Shown here piece after piece: positions 1 to 11,780 of a stretch of 64,000 nucleotides of DNA. How positions within the stretch are numbered: the stretch's first letter is position 1; each line of letters starts with the position of its first letter. Source of the stretch: Whalleya microplaca (lineage: Eukaryota; Ascomycota; Sordariomycetes; Xylariales; Xylariaceae); contig MU385717.1 in assembly GCA_022497155.1 (NCBI GenBank), positions 1,054,001 to 1,118,000 of the forward strand, given 5' to 3'. Position numbers and translations under genes: made by a program. The notes beneath the pieces are model-generated. The model saw nothing but the letters and a program-made list of their open reading frames with translations. It did no database searches and was not told the origin of the DNA.

Positions 1-497
1 GATCTCGTTCTCTGAGTCGCACTTTCCTCCGCCGACTGTATTAGTGCTTCCGTCTTGTTGTAGTGGCTTCGAGCATCGCGCAGTAATTTCGTGCGGTAGC
101 TAGAAGACGTTGAGAGAGGGCGCGCACACAGCTCGAAAGACGAGGCAGCGTAGAAGTGTAAGTAGATCAGGTACAGAGGTTCCACCCCAGACGTGTCTTT
201 GAGATTATCTAGTATCTCACAACATCTTGCTGAGCATGCACGATATTTTCGGTTCACATATTTGCGCTTCACCTCGTCCACGGCCCTCTTCCACTCAACG
301 GAGGTGAACGGAATAGGGTGTATTGCAGCTGGCGCGGCAAGAGACGCGCGCCTGGATGATTTGAAAATTGGCAGCGACTGTTGCCGACGGTGGAAGAGCG
401 GTGAAGCTGGAGGCGACGATGGCGATAATGACCTCCTATTCGTATCCGTAGGGCTAGAAGCCGACGATGGCAATAATAATGGTATGAGTCCGCTCAT
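1..497 (-). CDS. Uncharacterised fungal protein, C-terminal part cut off by the window edge
   Basis: An open frame runs from an ATG at 497 (context ACC-ATG, purine at -3) to the left edge without a stop, giving 165 complete codons. The first about 60 residues are Ser/Pro/Arg-rich and look disordered. From about residue 68 the sequence becomes compositionally like a folded helical domain: VEWKRAVDEVKRKYVNRKY, then a Cys-rich helix RACSARCCEILDNLKD, then VEPLYLIYLHFYAASSFELC and a final helix rich in charged residues (about 145-165). This pattern resembles a small TPR/MIT-like helical bundle, but I do not recognise a named family. The frame has no stop and the residue pattern changes sharply from disordered to folded, which is unlike the random frames nearby. 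The remainder of the gene lies outside the window. Function unknown. Confidence 0.72.
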   Translation of the reverse strand, partial: MSGLIPLLLPSSASSPTDTNRRSLSPSSPPASPLFHRRQQSLPIFKSSRRASLAAPAAIHPIPFTSVEWKRAVDEVKRKYVNRKYRACSARCCEILDNLKDTSGVEPLYLIYLHFYAASSFELCARPLSTSSSYRTKLLRDARSHYNKTEALIQSAEESATQRTR

Positions 498-3400
498 GGT
501 TGTGGTTGATGCGAACGATAAGTGATGTTGTGGTGAGATAATGACTTTGTAAGCCAGGCTTCGGTCAACTGGGTCCACCGGAATGATATGACGAAATCGT
601 GAATATATCTATCTCAGTCGTCGTCCGATCTGACCCAATAGTGAGACAACAGCTGAAGCCACCTCGTGACGACTTCGGTCGATTATGCAGGCTGCCGGTG
701 TCCTCGAGTCACACACAAAGTCGAACAGGATCTCGCCTCAAATAAAATGGCACCAGAGTGGAGAGATGTGCACGTATATATGTTGGGCAAGCTGAAAGTC
801 TATAAGACTGCTTGTTGGTGACCGACTTTCGAGTATGACCAAGTGATGCGGCGAGATTGGAATGGCAATGATGCCTCGATGATACCGGGGCAACCCCAGA
901 CTGTTGGAAACTCCCACGTTTCAGGCGCAGTATGCAAAGCCAGGGAAGTCTAGACTATCGATCGGTATTCAAACCTGGAATGGAGAAGAGAGAGAATGGC
1001 CTAATAAGTCCTTTCCTGTGGTTCTAGATTCGGTGTTTTGGTGCCAGATAAGGCCTCGGCTCGCTCGAGCAGAGCAGTGGACGCAGGTATTAGATGTATT
1101 TAGGTTGATGTCCCCTTTTGTGATGGTCCCAAGACAGCTGAATAATAGAGTTGTCAACGGATGTTAAAGCCAAACCTTGGAAGACAGAAGCATACAGTAT
1201 TAACTTTTGTCAAACACTACAAGTAGTTGCTTTGAAAGCAGGTTTGAGGGCTTTATGTCAAGTTTGAGATGGCGACGGCACGGACTAGCAAGAAGCAGGA
1301 AAACAAGCGGTTTTCGCAGCGGACACGAACAACGGCTGTCAAAATCGAGATATGTACGATAACATTAAAATAAAACACTCTGAATGAGAGGTAGAGACAG
1401 AATGGCAGAAGGCCAGGCGAGATTGGAAGAGAGCCTAGGTTAAGACCAAACTACCTACGTAGGTATATTGTGTAGGCGGTTCAAGCCTGGAACGGCATCT
1501 CTTTAGTATCACGAGGCGACCTGGGCGAGTGGATCAGTCCCGGACGTCCTGCACCAGACAACTGTAATGTGGATTTTTTTTTTTATGAGTGAGGTCAAAG
1601 CATCTCGCATTTCCTGACGATAGATATTCAAGGGGGGACCTTGAATTTGGCTGGGTTATTAGTGAAGTGATCGACACCGACATGGGATAAGCAAACCGTT
1701 ATGCAGGAGCTATGGAGCCCTCTTGCTACATAAACAAACGTCCATTGATGCCAAGATGAACCTGCATCTTCGTACTTATCGTCACGCTTCTTCTCCATCT
1801 CTCCATGTTGTTGCTGTGGACTGCTAGAGGCTGGCTGGAGGCGTTGTTGTTGACTGATGGAGTCGGATGCAGTTGACGACCTATGATGCACCCATGCAAT
1901 GAGATAGATATATTGCAAGGATATTTCGCAACCTGGGAAGATCTGAGCGTTGCGATATGAGCATGGGGGGCTTAGGTCACGACGGATACGGAAGTGAACG
2001 ATGGGAAACAACTAGGAAAATGGGCGAGGCAGTTCAAGGCAGTGAGGCAAGAGGTAGCGGCCCGGTGCTTCAGGGTCCGTTCCAACCCTGTATTCGACTA
2101 CCCGAGAAGGGATTTTTCTATTGCAGATGAGCCAGGATAGGTTTAGATCCAAAGGCCGTACCCCCTGAACCCCTGCGTCTTAGTTCTGACAATTAAGGAA
2201 AAACTCTTTACCTAGGTCCTAGGCTGCTAGGGACTCAGCAGGGCAGCCTCGCTCACCACGGGCACCTACAAACAACCGAATTCCTTATCGTCAGTGCCCC
2301 CTTTTTTTCAGCAGTTGTCGTTCGGCATCCAGCTCGCGTTGTGATGCATCGGGCGTCGGCGTCCTCTCAATATTAGTGCCACAAAAGCACGTATTCCGAA
2401 TATCATACCGACCAACACCACGTCTTGTAGTCATTGACACGTTGAAAAACAGACAACGCATGAAGGGCTGAGTATGTATGTACAGAAAGGCAGTGAGTGA
2501 CTGACCTGACATCTGAAGAGAGGGGGGGAGGGTGGCTTTCAGCGGTCAACACACCGACCCCCATGTGGCTCGAGGATGGTCAAGTTCAGTCCTTATCCAC
2601 AATGCCCCAAGCCTGTTGCACCATCAATGAAACGCTGTTGCAACTTTTCCCTCTCTTCTTGATATTTGACCAGAAAAGTGTCTGTGAACAGTGGGGTCGT
2701 TGGTCCGTTCGCTCACCAAAGCAGCAAAAGAAACAATCTCAATGGTCCAAGTCCCTTGAGACTCTTTTTCGTGCCTCAGGCCTCGAATCCTTTTCGTGAT
2801 GATGACGGAACTTTGAGTGTGTCCACAGATGGCGAATATGGGGTGGGGTTTGAACATCTGTCTCTTGGCAGCCCCGTGATGGCTTCGTCAGAGTCAGATG
2901 CCTAACTACGCATCAGTATCCGTGGTTTTAATACAGAACTAACCTTTAGACTGCGTTGTTCCTTACGATAGAGACTCTGGTCGACTACTGTCGCGCGGTC
3001 ACTTGACTATTGCTGACGCGATTCCAAAACTGACATCAGAATTGCGAAGTGTTCGTGCTAAATAAAGACCACTATCAACGGTGTGGGAGGTTGGAAGCTG
3101 TCTTGTCTACACTGCCCCGAAGAGAGGGCTGTTGGGCTGTACTGTGATCAATATATTGGATGCGAAGTCAGTCTCGAGAACTCCACCATTAGAATATTAC
3201 ATCGCGAGAAGTTGCTAGCGGGGTATCTACAGGTAATATTCCGTTCGGATATGACACATTTAGTGACGGGACAACCAGCGCCTATGGCTAGTAACTCGTA
3301 GAATATGGATCTTGCGTCATGTAAGATGGCTATCCGATGGAGAGTTCGCAGCTCTAGATAATCTAGTGTCACTTAGTTCCTATAGCACATGGTTTGTAAG

Positions 3401-3710
3401 AACTTTGTGGAGGATTTAATGCCGGAATGCTAGCACGGGTCCTAGTATACGTAGTACCATCGTGAGTGGAGATCCTCGGGAGATTCATATATGCAGCATC
3501 CTCAAAACAGTAATTCTTTTCGTCGTCCGAAGTCCGTTTCAGCGACAACTGCGGCGATCAATCATAGCGTAGAGGGCTCGAAACATCTCTAAAGTAGCAT
3601 ATATTTCCTTTTCGCTCGGTGTTCTAAACCTCGGCATTCCTCTTCGCATTCGCTGCAACTCGTAAGGTAGTGCAAGTGTCCATGAGTGACAGTTTTGCAT
3701 AGGTATGACG
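498..3710. other. Gene-poor spacer between the left-edge gene and HTS1
   Basis: About 3.2 kb holding the promoter of the left-edge gene and the 3' flank of the histidyl-tRNA synthetase gene. Open frames here (for example 904-1167, 1628-2011, 2497-2799) are short, overlap on both strands and show no domain-like composition. There is a T run near 1567-1576 and a CTACCTACGTAGGTA palindromic motif near 1451. I see no gene. Confidence 0.5.
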
Positions 3711-5620
3711 TTACACCTTCTGCGTTGTGTCGACTGGCGCCGGTGTTTCCACCGCTGCTGCCGCCTCACCCGGCGTGATCTCGTCACCCTTAATGCCGTG
3801 CACAACTTTCAGACCCTCTGCACGCTGCGTCAAATCGTCTAGTTCTTGCGTCCGTAGTAAACGCTGATTAACCTCTCCTACGAGATCATTAAGATTGACA
3901 AGAACTCCTTCTTTTTCAGGGTGACCGTCTCGGAGTCCCAGCTCCTTGATCTTGACTTTGCCCTGTGCGAGTTCGTCCTCGCCGAGAACAATGGCAAAAG
4001 GAACACCATTGACCTCGGCGGCTTTAAATTGATTTGGCAATCTTGGCTTGACTTTGTAGTTAAACTCGGCCTGTTGATCGCTTCAAGTCAGTATGTTGCC
4101 TGCGCCAAAAGTCGTGACTTGCCAAGTACTAACCTTGATACCCGCTTCCCATAACGTGGCACAAACCGACATTCGTTCCTTAAGTAAGCCATTAAAGCCT
4201 TTGCCACCAAATGCCATGACATAAACATCCACCTCATTATTCCTGATTTGCTGAGCACTCTTGTCTGCTGCCATTCTTGCCTTCGTAATAGAGAAAATGC
4301 GGTCAACACCGAATGAGATACCTACACAAGGTATCTGAGCCTTCCCCGAAAACATACCCACTAGGTTGTCATATCTGCCTCCGGCAGCTACACTGCCAAC
4401 ACCGACAGAGGGGTCTGAGGAACGATCCTCGTCAGGATCCGTAGTTGTTTTGCTGTTCTTTTTCTTTGACGGAGACACAACTTCTGCAGCCGCAGGGGTC
4501 GATGATGGCGCAGATCCCTCAGTGACGACTTCGTAGATGACTCCGGTGTAGTAGTCCAGACCCCGCGCTAGGCTCAGGTCAAAGGAGACAACGTCTAAGG
4601 CATTGAAAGCTTCCAGGTAGGAGAACATTAGTTCGAGATCGGCCATGCCCTGCTTCATGGACTCATTTGCCAACATCTTCTCATCGTTCTTCAGCTTCTC
4701 TAACAGATCCTTTTTGCCCTTCAAGACTACCCACTCGCCGATTCGGTCGGCGATTTCACCATCTAGGCCCTTCTCTTCTGTCATCTCCTTTCGCACATCC
4801 GCCCAAGGCAGCTTGTCCAACTTGTCCACCGCAGAAGAAATTGTTCGGATTTTGTCCTCTGGGACACCACACACTTGGAAGATACCATCTAAGATCTTGC
4901 GGTGATTAAGCTTGACGGTATATGTACCGTTCCAGCCTAATGCGTTGAAAACTTCGGTAATAATTCGAATGACTTCGGCGTCCGGCAGCATGGAATCGTA
5001 GGCACCCGCTATGTCAAAATCGCATTGGTAAAATTCGCGCATGCGACCCTTGGTCATGGCCGGTTGATCTCTTCGGTAGACCTTGGCGATGTGGTAGCGC
5101 TTGATGCTCTGAACGTCCCTGTTCATGGCCAGCCATCTTGCAAAGGGGACGGTAAGATCATAGCGCAACGAGCAGATCTCACCTCCCTGGTCTGCCAGAT
5201 CGTATATGAGCTTGCTGTCCTCGCCATATTTCCCTGCCAGAATCTCCTTCAGCTCAAAAACGGGCGTATCGATCGTAACCCCACCGTGACGCTTGAATAC
5301 GTCAGTGATGGTCGAGAAAATCTTGTCGCGAATGACCATGTCCTTGCCCTCCCCTTCAACTATGAGTATTTCATGATCGCAAAAGCTAGACAAGTTGAAA
5401 ACTCACAATCTTTGGTCCCCTTCGGGGTCTTGAGCTCGAATTTGGGGGCCTTGGGTGCCATGTCGGGCAGGTCAGGCTGTGACCGCGGGGTAGTTTTGGT
5501 TGAAGAGAACTGCGCGCTTCGCAATTGGTTAATTGTCATAACAGGTCGCAGAGCTGGAAATTTTGAGAGTTTCCGTTCCGGCTTGGCAGAAGTGAAAGCA
5601 CGCTGAAGTAGGTTATTCAT
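3711..5620 (-). CDS. HTS1: Histidyl-tRNA synthetase, cytosolic and mitochondrial forms
   Basis: Class II aminoacyl-tRNA synthetase that charges tRNA-His with histidine. Three exons: 5620-5407, 5359-4134 and 4070-3711 (599 aa), with introns of 47 and 63 bp. Visible motifs in order: motif-1 region around TPVFELKEI (about residue 94), [10 protein letters not shown] (about 137), motif 2 [12 protein letters not shown] (about 179), the histidine-specific [10 protein letters not shown] (about 339), AAGGRYDNL (about 398) and motif 3 [11 protein letters not shown] (about 420), then the anticodon-binding domain including [11 protein letters not shown]. The first about 53 residues are Arg/Lys/Ser-rich and nearly free of acids, as expected for a mitochondrial presequence. 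Met54 ([15 protein letters not shown]) begins the cytosolic core. One gene making both enzymes through alternative starts is the known arrangement for yeast HTS1. A Ser/Lys/Asp-rich insert of about 35 residues lies between [10 protein letters not shown] and AAGGRYDNL. Confidence 0.96.
5459..5461 (-). promoter_or_regulatory. Likely internal start codon (Met54) for cytosolic HisRS
   Basis: The ATG is in context GAC-ATG-G (purine at -3, G at +4), a strong fungal start. The first ATG at 5620 has T at -3, a weak context that would favour leaky scanning. An intermediate in-frame ATG (Met28, at 5539) also exists. Translation from Met54 would remove the basic presequence and leave the conserved catalytic protein. 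Confidence 0.6.
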
Positions 5621-7195
5621 TCAAGTGAGTGTGAAAGAGGTAGGGTGAAAGAAGTAGCGGGAGCATAGCACAAATTAAACCCTACTAATATCGAGTGAGT
5701 CAAATGCATGTGTTCGGAAGGTACTACACAGTTAGAAAAAAAAATGCAGCCGCCCTGCAAGGCTACAAACAAGAGAGGTTATCGGGGGAATTTGATTGGG
5801 CTGATGGTTGTCGGTTATGGAGGGGTAATTCAGGTACTTTCTTAGGTACTTCTTATACCTACATGAACCTACAATATATAGGTGTGTATATACATAACTC
5901 ATCTCCTCTCACCTTTTTCATTTACACGTTCATACGTACCTACTGTAAGCCTATCGATACTACCCGACATGTAATTGAACTTGAGTTTGGTCTGAGTTAT
6001 GGCTACCTAAATATATTTATGTAGATTGATGTACCTAACGCCGGAGTCGAATATCATTAGGTACTTGTGAATAATGTGAATAATTGACAGATCCCCTTTC
6101 CCATCTACTTGTTGTAATAATACAAGTCCAACTTCGTCGAAGATTCGACCTTTTTTCTGTCCTTCCCAGTTCATTGCTCCATGTTTGACCTAGGTACTCA
6201 GCGCCAGTATAATCAAGTACATGAGTTGTAATGTATTTCATCTGTACAGCCTACACGATATCCTCTTTCGCTAGAAGCAAGCTTGACTCCCTTTCACGTG
6301 AGTCAAGACACAATATGACACGAGGTGACTCGCGACTTTAAAGGCTAAGTACAACATAATGCTTGCAGCTACCGTTCCCTTTGCTTGTATAAGGTTGACT
6401 GTCGTACCAGGACAGATGTCACTAGGTTAGATATCAATGTCACCCAAACAGTGCTTCAAGTTACTCCAAGTGCTATTGCTTCAAGTTTGGTGCAAGGGTC
6501 TAATACATCCATCGAACAATTCATGATTACTTTGAGTCACCTCATGTCACTGAGCAGCTGCATATCACATGAGCCCAATCTCGCTACGACTCGGATTTTA
6601 TTATGCTCATTTAGGTCATTCGTGTTGTATCAGGTAGTTGAGAATATACCAGCGACTATCGAGTGTGTCCAATACAAGATTATGTGTAGTATATGTAAAG
6701 AGGATGGGCTCAATACAAGAGCTATAAAACAATATCATAAGAAACCAGCGACCTTGATTTTACTAGAGCACATACCGAGATAGAGTCCATGCAAAGGTGA
6801 ATTGAGCCAGTGCACTTGGGCAAGAAAGATACAGGAAAACGGAGATAATAGGCGGTGTCTAGGATAAAAGATGATTCCTAAGAAGAGTGAAATCTAGTTT
6901 AGGATATTACCACAGGCATCTGAGGAAGTCAAGCATGAGTATGGGACCACTACTTAATGAAAGTCGGAGCAAATTACTCTTGTCAGGTATGGCACTTGGA
7001 CATGCCCCTTTTTCATTGATGATCTATACCACTCGTAATGAGCTGTATCATGTCTTGAGCAACCCGCCTTTCCCTCCATGTGTATACCTCTATAGGATCA
7101 GCAATGTATATATGATTCTATACCAGACTCACTCAAACGCCCTTCATCCTCTTACCTACTCCCATATCTATACCTATCCCATACCTACCAACAAC
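5621..7195. other. Spacer upstream of HTS1 and downstream of the SRPBCC gene
   Basis: About 1.6 kb of AT-richer sequence with many short ACCTA/TAGGT motifs (for example near 5825-5945 and 6051-6065). A 132-residue frame at 6385-6783 on the + strand has no recognisable domain or coding-like composition. I see no supported gene; it probably contains the HTS1 promoter and the 3' UTR of the neighbour. Confidence 0.45.
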
Positions 7196-7885
7196 CTACG
7201 CACCCCCATCTCCCGCCTTCTCGACCTCCTCCACAATCCTCGCAATGAGCTTTTGATGGATGCCCTTCCAATTGCCCTCGACCTGTCCCTTCACAATGCC
7301 CAGGAGCAGCTTGGAACAGCTAATCTCCACATCCTCAACCAACTCCAGCCCCTCGCCCCCGCCCGTCCGCTCCCGAATCTTCCACGTGGTCTCCATGACC
7401 ACGCCCAGGGGGCTATGGATCCGGACCCAGAGACCCTCCGCGAAATCCGCGAACTCCTCGCGACTCACCACATTGCTGCTCCAGACGGGATTCGGGACGT
7501 GATCGACGACCTCGTACAATTGAACGGCGGGGGAGCCGAGGGGCTCGATGCCCGTGGGGAGCTTGTACGTGGTCTTCGCCTGCTCCGCATTGCCGCCGTC
7601 GTCGGTGGGCGGGAGCACCTTGTGCGAGGTGTAGTGCGGGTCGCAGTGCAGGAAGAAGTCGTGGTCGTGGAGGACGGCGATGGCGGTGGCGACGGCGGCG
7701 CTGGGTTTTCTGCCGCCTGCGAGCCGGATGGGCGACGTGTTGGTGAGCTTGGTGGTGCCGGAGAAGACTGGACGTTGGCGGCGGGGCATAGGTTAGCACA
7801 CGGCTTGCGTCCCGGTATATTAAGGTACGTATTGGCAATGCGGGGATCAATCTGGGTAAACCCGGTTGGGTGGCTTACACGACAT
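7196..7885 (-). CDS. SRPBCC/START-like small protein (DUF7053-like)
   Basis: Two exons: a 7-nt first coding exon at 7885-7879 (Met-Ser and the first base of Phe) and 7767-7196, joined across a 111-bp intron with donor GTAAGC, branch TGCTAAC and acceptor CAG. The phase fits exactly and gives 192 aa beginning MSFFSGTTKL. Downstream features are AVLHDHDFFLHCDP (about 31-45), NPVWSSNVVSREEFADF (about 100), a WVRIHSPLGVVMETTW strand pair and a long C-terminal helix (EGNWKGIHQKLIARIVEEV). This order of N-terminal helix, antiparallel strands and C-terminal helix is that of SRPBCC lipid or hydrophobic-ligand binding folds, and the pattern resembles the fungal DUF7053 family as I remember it. Ligand and role are unknown. 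An ATG at 7789 inside the intron would give a slightly longer protein, but the spliced form matches the family start better. Confidence 0.7.
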
Positions 7886-8378
7886 AATGTTCCTCGTACG
7901 TTAATTCAGATGGTATGGTATGTACGCGATGTAGTATTCGCGAATCTATGATGGTAGGGGATCTAGGCCTCTTCAGTTTTGTTTGTCTGTTCGAATGACG
8001 GATGAACAGTCAATTGATCTACGTCGGTGGTTGTGATACAATCCCCAATCGGAAAATAGTTCTCTGACACAAGTTAAACACGGACATGGGTCGAGCCGAA
8101 GATATATTTCGAATCACTAAGGCCAAACAGCCCATGTGTTTTAGGAACAACACATATCCATCCTTTTTACTCAGCCCGAACTATGCATTTCACAAAACGA
8201 AGGACGGCCCGGAGAGATCATTAACGATAATATCATTGTGGCCCTCGGGCTGTAGAATGCTGTAATACCTTGCCTAATGCCGCTATTCCTAGGGTATCTC
8301 AAGCATGACTAACGTCCTCCCCATGTTCATCGTCGCATTCTCTATTTTGTATAGACCCTTGCTTGCTCTCATCACCGT
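7886..8378. other. Spacer between SRPBCC gene and MED14
   Basis: About 0.5 kb containing the promoter of the SRPBCC gene and the 3' end region of MED14. No additional coding signal is visible. Confidence 0.45.
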
Positions 8379-11300
8379 CTAGTCATCTAACACAACGACT
8401 GCGCCGCCCTGAGGCCGCGCTCTGCCTTGCGCCATCGACGTATGATATGCTGCGGCGCCCATGTTCCTCGGCGGAGCCGGGAGTGACCTGGGTTGACCCT
8501 GTCTCGAGACAGTCGGTGATGGTAATGACTGGAGTGCTAACGATCTTATCGCCTCATCGATGGCTTCGATCAATTCCCCGGCACGTTGATCCGTACCGAT
8601 CACAGCGCTGTGAACAAGAGACCGCCATACCCTGCCTTCTGCATCCCAAACTTTCTTCAGCGCCTGACTGAGGTCGTCATCTGGCTGCTTCGGTTTTCCC
8701 GGCTCCTCGCGGAATATGTGCCACTCAGGGGTCCCCTTCCGAACCTCAAGTCGAATTCGTAGTGTTAGTAGCCGATGGGCATTCTTAATCGCTCCTCGAA
8801 GAGTGTAGCGTATACTGAAAAGATCCAAGTATTCCGGGAAAACCTCGAACCGGCCTTGGCCGTTCGTCTCAAGCTCCTTCCAAGCGAATTTCACCGAGTC
8901 CAAAGCCCTATGTATTGACAGTGTGCTCGATAAGAAAAATGGCAATTTCTCGAAACGCAAATCCGAATTGAGAAGGCGCTGAAAGAGATCCGAAACTCGC
9001 AGATGTGTGTTCCCTTGTTCGAAGGTAAGCTGGATGTCGTTTGCGCGAAGTACTATTATTGCTTTCCAGCGGTGGCTGTTTGACAGCGCTGAAACACCGT
9101 CCTGATGCTTTGGCTGATCGGTATAGCTGATAACCACCCTATTCAAGGTGATCTCTTCGCATTTGACGTCCCTGCTACTTTGTCGTATGGCATCGATGCA
9201 ATTAGCTAGTTTCTCAATGGCCTGCAGACGATGTACCAGGTTGTCCAAGATGGTGCTTCCAACTCCTGCACGCAAACGAAGGGCGAAGACTCCAAGTCCT
9301 TGGTGGAATGCCACATCGCGTTCAATACTTCCTTCAACAAGGCTAAATCTGGAAGGGTCGATAACTTTGATCCGCGCATCAATCAGTATATCCAAGGGAT
9401 GTTCATCCAATTCTGCCCTTTGCCCTGTGCTATTAGCGGCTGTGACATTGCGGTCTGATGTTCGCGACATCGCAGGCCGTTTATCTATGCCCTTGAACAT
9501 AATTTCGATGTAATCATATGCCCAAGATGCGACTCTCTGGTTGGAGACGTGCCGTTGTGGTTGTCTCAAGATATCCTGGAGCCTTAAACAGACTACGGGG
9601 ATTCTCATGTTGCGTGGAAGTGAGTAGTTCGCTAATTCGTAGTGCGTATACTTGACGCCTTGCTGGTGCAAGGTCCTCAGGTTTGTTATATGCGAGATGA
9701 TAGAAGCAGTGAAGATAGTTAAGTGAGAGAAGAAACTGTCTTCGAGCTTCGGCGCACCTGGGCTGAGCGGCAATTGTGTATGCGACGAGATCCCTGCTCC
9801 CGTAGGCTGTTGGCTACTGATTTGACCGTCAGCCCTGGTTTGAAAAGGGGAAGAAGTATTTGCAACTTACATTTCAATCAGCCACCACCGATCCCCGCTC
9901 AAACTCAAGTTCACCATTAAATACCACTGCTCAGCCCAATCACGTCGCTTCAACCATATGAGTTGGCCCATTTCTCGCGCGTTGAGTACTTCTTTAACGA
10001 CGTCTCCTTTTACCGGTCCCTTGCAGGCGGACCAGCCCGTGCCTTTCCCACGTCGATTAATCTCATCCACAACATAGTGGCATCTTACACCTTCCAGGCA
10101 AGCCAGTCCGTCCTGGACAGGATCTTTCGATTGCCAATTGAGCCTAGTTTCCCCCTTGAGCGTCATGATCGATTGCGGCTCCATCGAGAACATGCCAGTA
10201 GTAGGACTAATCCTCAGGGTTACGTTACGGTCGTGACCCAATTGCATCTTGAGTACAGATTGTATCGGATCATTTTTCGACACGTACAGAGCAAGGCCAG
10301 CTTCTCGGCGCTGAAATCGGCCCTTCGACTGGAGCCTTGCGTGTATGGTGGTAAGAATGTACTCAATATGCCTGCATATGACGCTTTTTAGCAGATCCTC
10401 GGTCGATATTGTTGCGTCGTCGAATGGAATCTCAATATCCTTGACCTCTTTATTGTCCCTAAACCAACGTAAAGTGAGATGACTTGTCGAGTCCGGGGCC
10501 GCAGGAACGTTTGCCTTTTTGCCACTGTGGACGCCCAAGATAACCCAGCTTTTTGGACCTTCTGGGGCGAATCGGCCGACCCAGTACTGAATAGACATAG
10601 CTCGGTTGAGTCGTTCTACCTTGAGTGTATCCACCCAACGGCCTCTAGTTAACTGGAAGGCCTGGCGTACGTACTCGGTGACCTTGTGAGTCAATACAAA
10701 TTCGTGGAGGAATTTGTAACATCCATGCAGACCGTCCTTCTCCAGCGCCTCATTGACCTTGCCTTCAAGAAAGATCCTCAGTGAATCGGTTAGATCGGCA
10801 GGCGCTGGTGTGAAATCGAATCGGAAGTCTATGAACCAAAATTGTTTCTCAAAGTCCTCGTCGGCTATTGTAAGGTCCACTTCAAACTCGCCGGGAACTT
10901 TGAAGATGACCCGGCCAGAATCAATGTTATAGTCCTGAAAGTGATATGGTATGTTCTCGTGGTCCTCTAGGTTTAAGCGAATAGAAAGCAACGTGTTGAT
11001 ATTGTCAATCCATTTCTGTTGCTCTTTCGGGGTCAAAGGAGGTGGTTCAATGTAGTTCAACTCTGGCATCCAAGGAGCGCTGCCAGTGGATAGTACATGA
11101 AGTGCCGTGCGCAGGTCTGGGTTTGGCAGCCGTGCGAAGGTGAGATCCCTCTTGACGTTGATTAGATAATCCAGGGAGTTGTCGTAAAGGCTTCGCTGTC
11201 CGTTGAGGTGGTTCATCAAGTCGATCAACTTGCTGACCTGGTCAGCCTTCCTGCTCCATTGCGCGATAACAAGCGCTTTTGTCCATTCCGAGTGTCTCTC

Positions 11301-11780
11301 TCGGGCGAAGTTAAGTAATCTGATTTTCTTGTTAAGATTTTCGGGAGAATTATCGTCTGGCATAGCACCGGCGTGCGCCGAGTTGCCATTAACAGCGGGC
11401 GCTGGTATTGCCATCTTAGACAAGGCCATGATCTCCTCTGTTAGCTGGTTGTGGCTCTTCTGGGCGAGGCGCGAAAGCAGAAGCCCCAGGGGAACAAATC
11501 CTTGGGTGATATGCTGTATCTCGTCCGGTAGGTCGTTCATACGCAGTGTGCTAGGGCCCGAGTCCTGCGACTGCGCTGGATCGATGCTATCCCTAGCCCC
11601 ATTGCCGTTCACCATCGTGTTCGCTCCCGTATTACCCCCGTCAAGGGATCCATTGCCGATGCCATTATGGCGATCGGAATAATTACTGCCACCATTTACG
11701 AGATGGAGCTGATCTCTGTCATGATTCGTAGGCAGTGCATCTCGAAAGCCGTTCTCCATCATGACGACACCAGGCATCAT
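8379..11780 (-). CDS. MED14: Mediator complex subunit 14 (Rgr1)
   Basis: Scaffold subunit that joins the head, middle and tail modules of Mediator, the RNA polymerase II co-activator, in the nucleus. Exons 11780-9871 and 9816-8379 are joined across a 54-bp intron (donor GTAAGT, acceptor TCAG) in phase, giving 1115 aa, usual for filamentous fungal MED14. The N-terminal 90 residues are Asn/Gly-rich and low complexity. The family signature follows as LPDEIQHITQGFVPLGLLLS, then RLAQKSHNQLTEEIMALSKM, a long helical region, FARERHSEWTKALVIAQWS and YLINVKRDLTFARLPNPDL. Recognition is from the N-terminal MED14 domain; the C-terminal half is less conserved but stays open and phase-consistent. The C-terminus is Arg/Gly/Ala-rich. 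Confidence 0.93.

Noticed and set aside
1466..1495. GGTTCAAGCC resembling a tRNA T-loop/B box
   Set aside because: No matching acceptor stem, D-arm or anticodon arm at the correct spacing.
6887..7951. 354-residue + strand open frame
   Set aside because: It is antisense to the SRPBCC-like gene; its composition (strings of Asp/Gly/Val in the second half) mirrors the GC-rich coding strand opposite.
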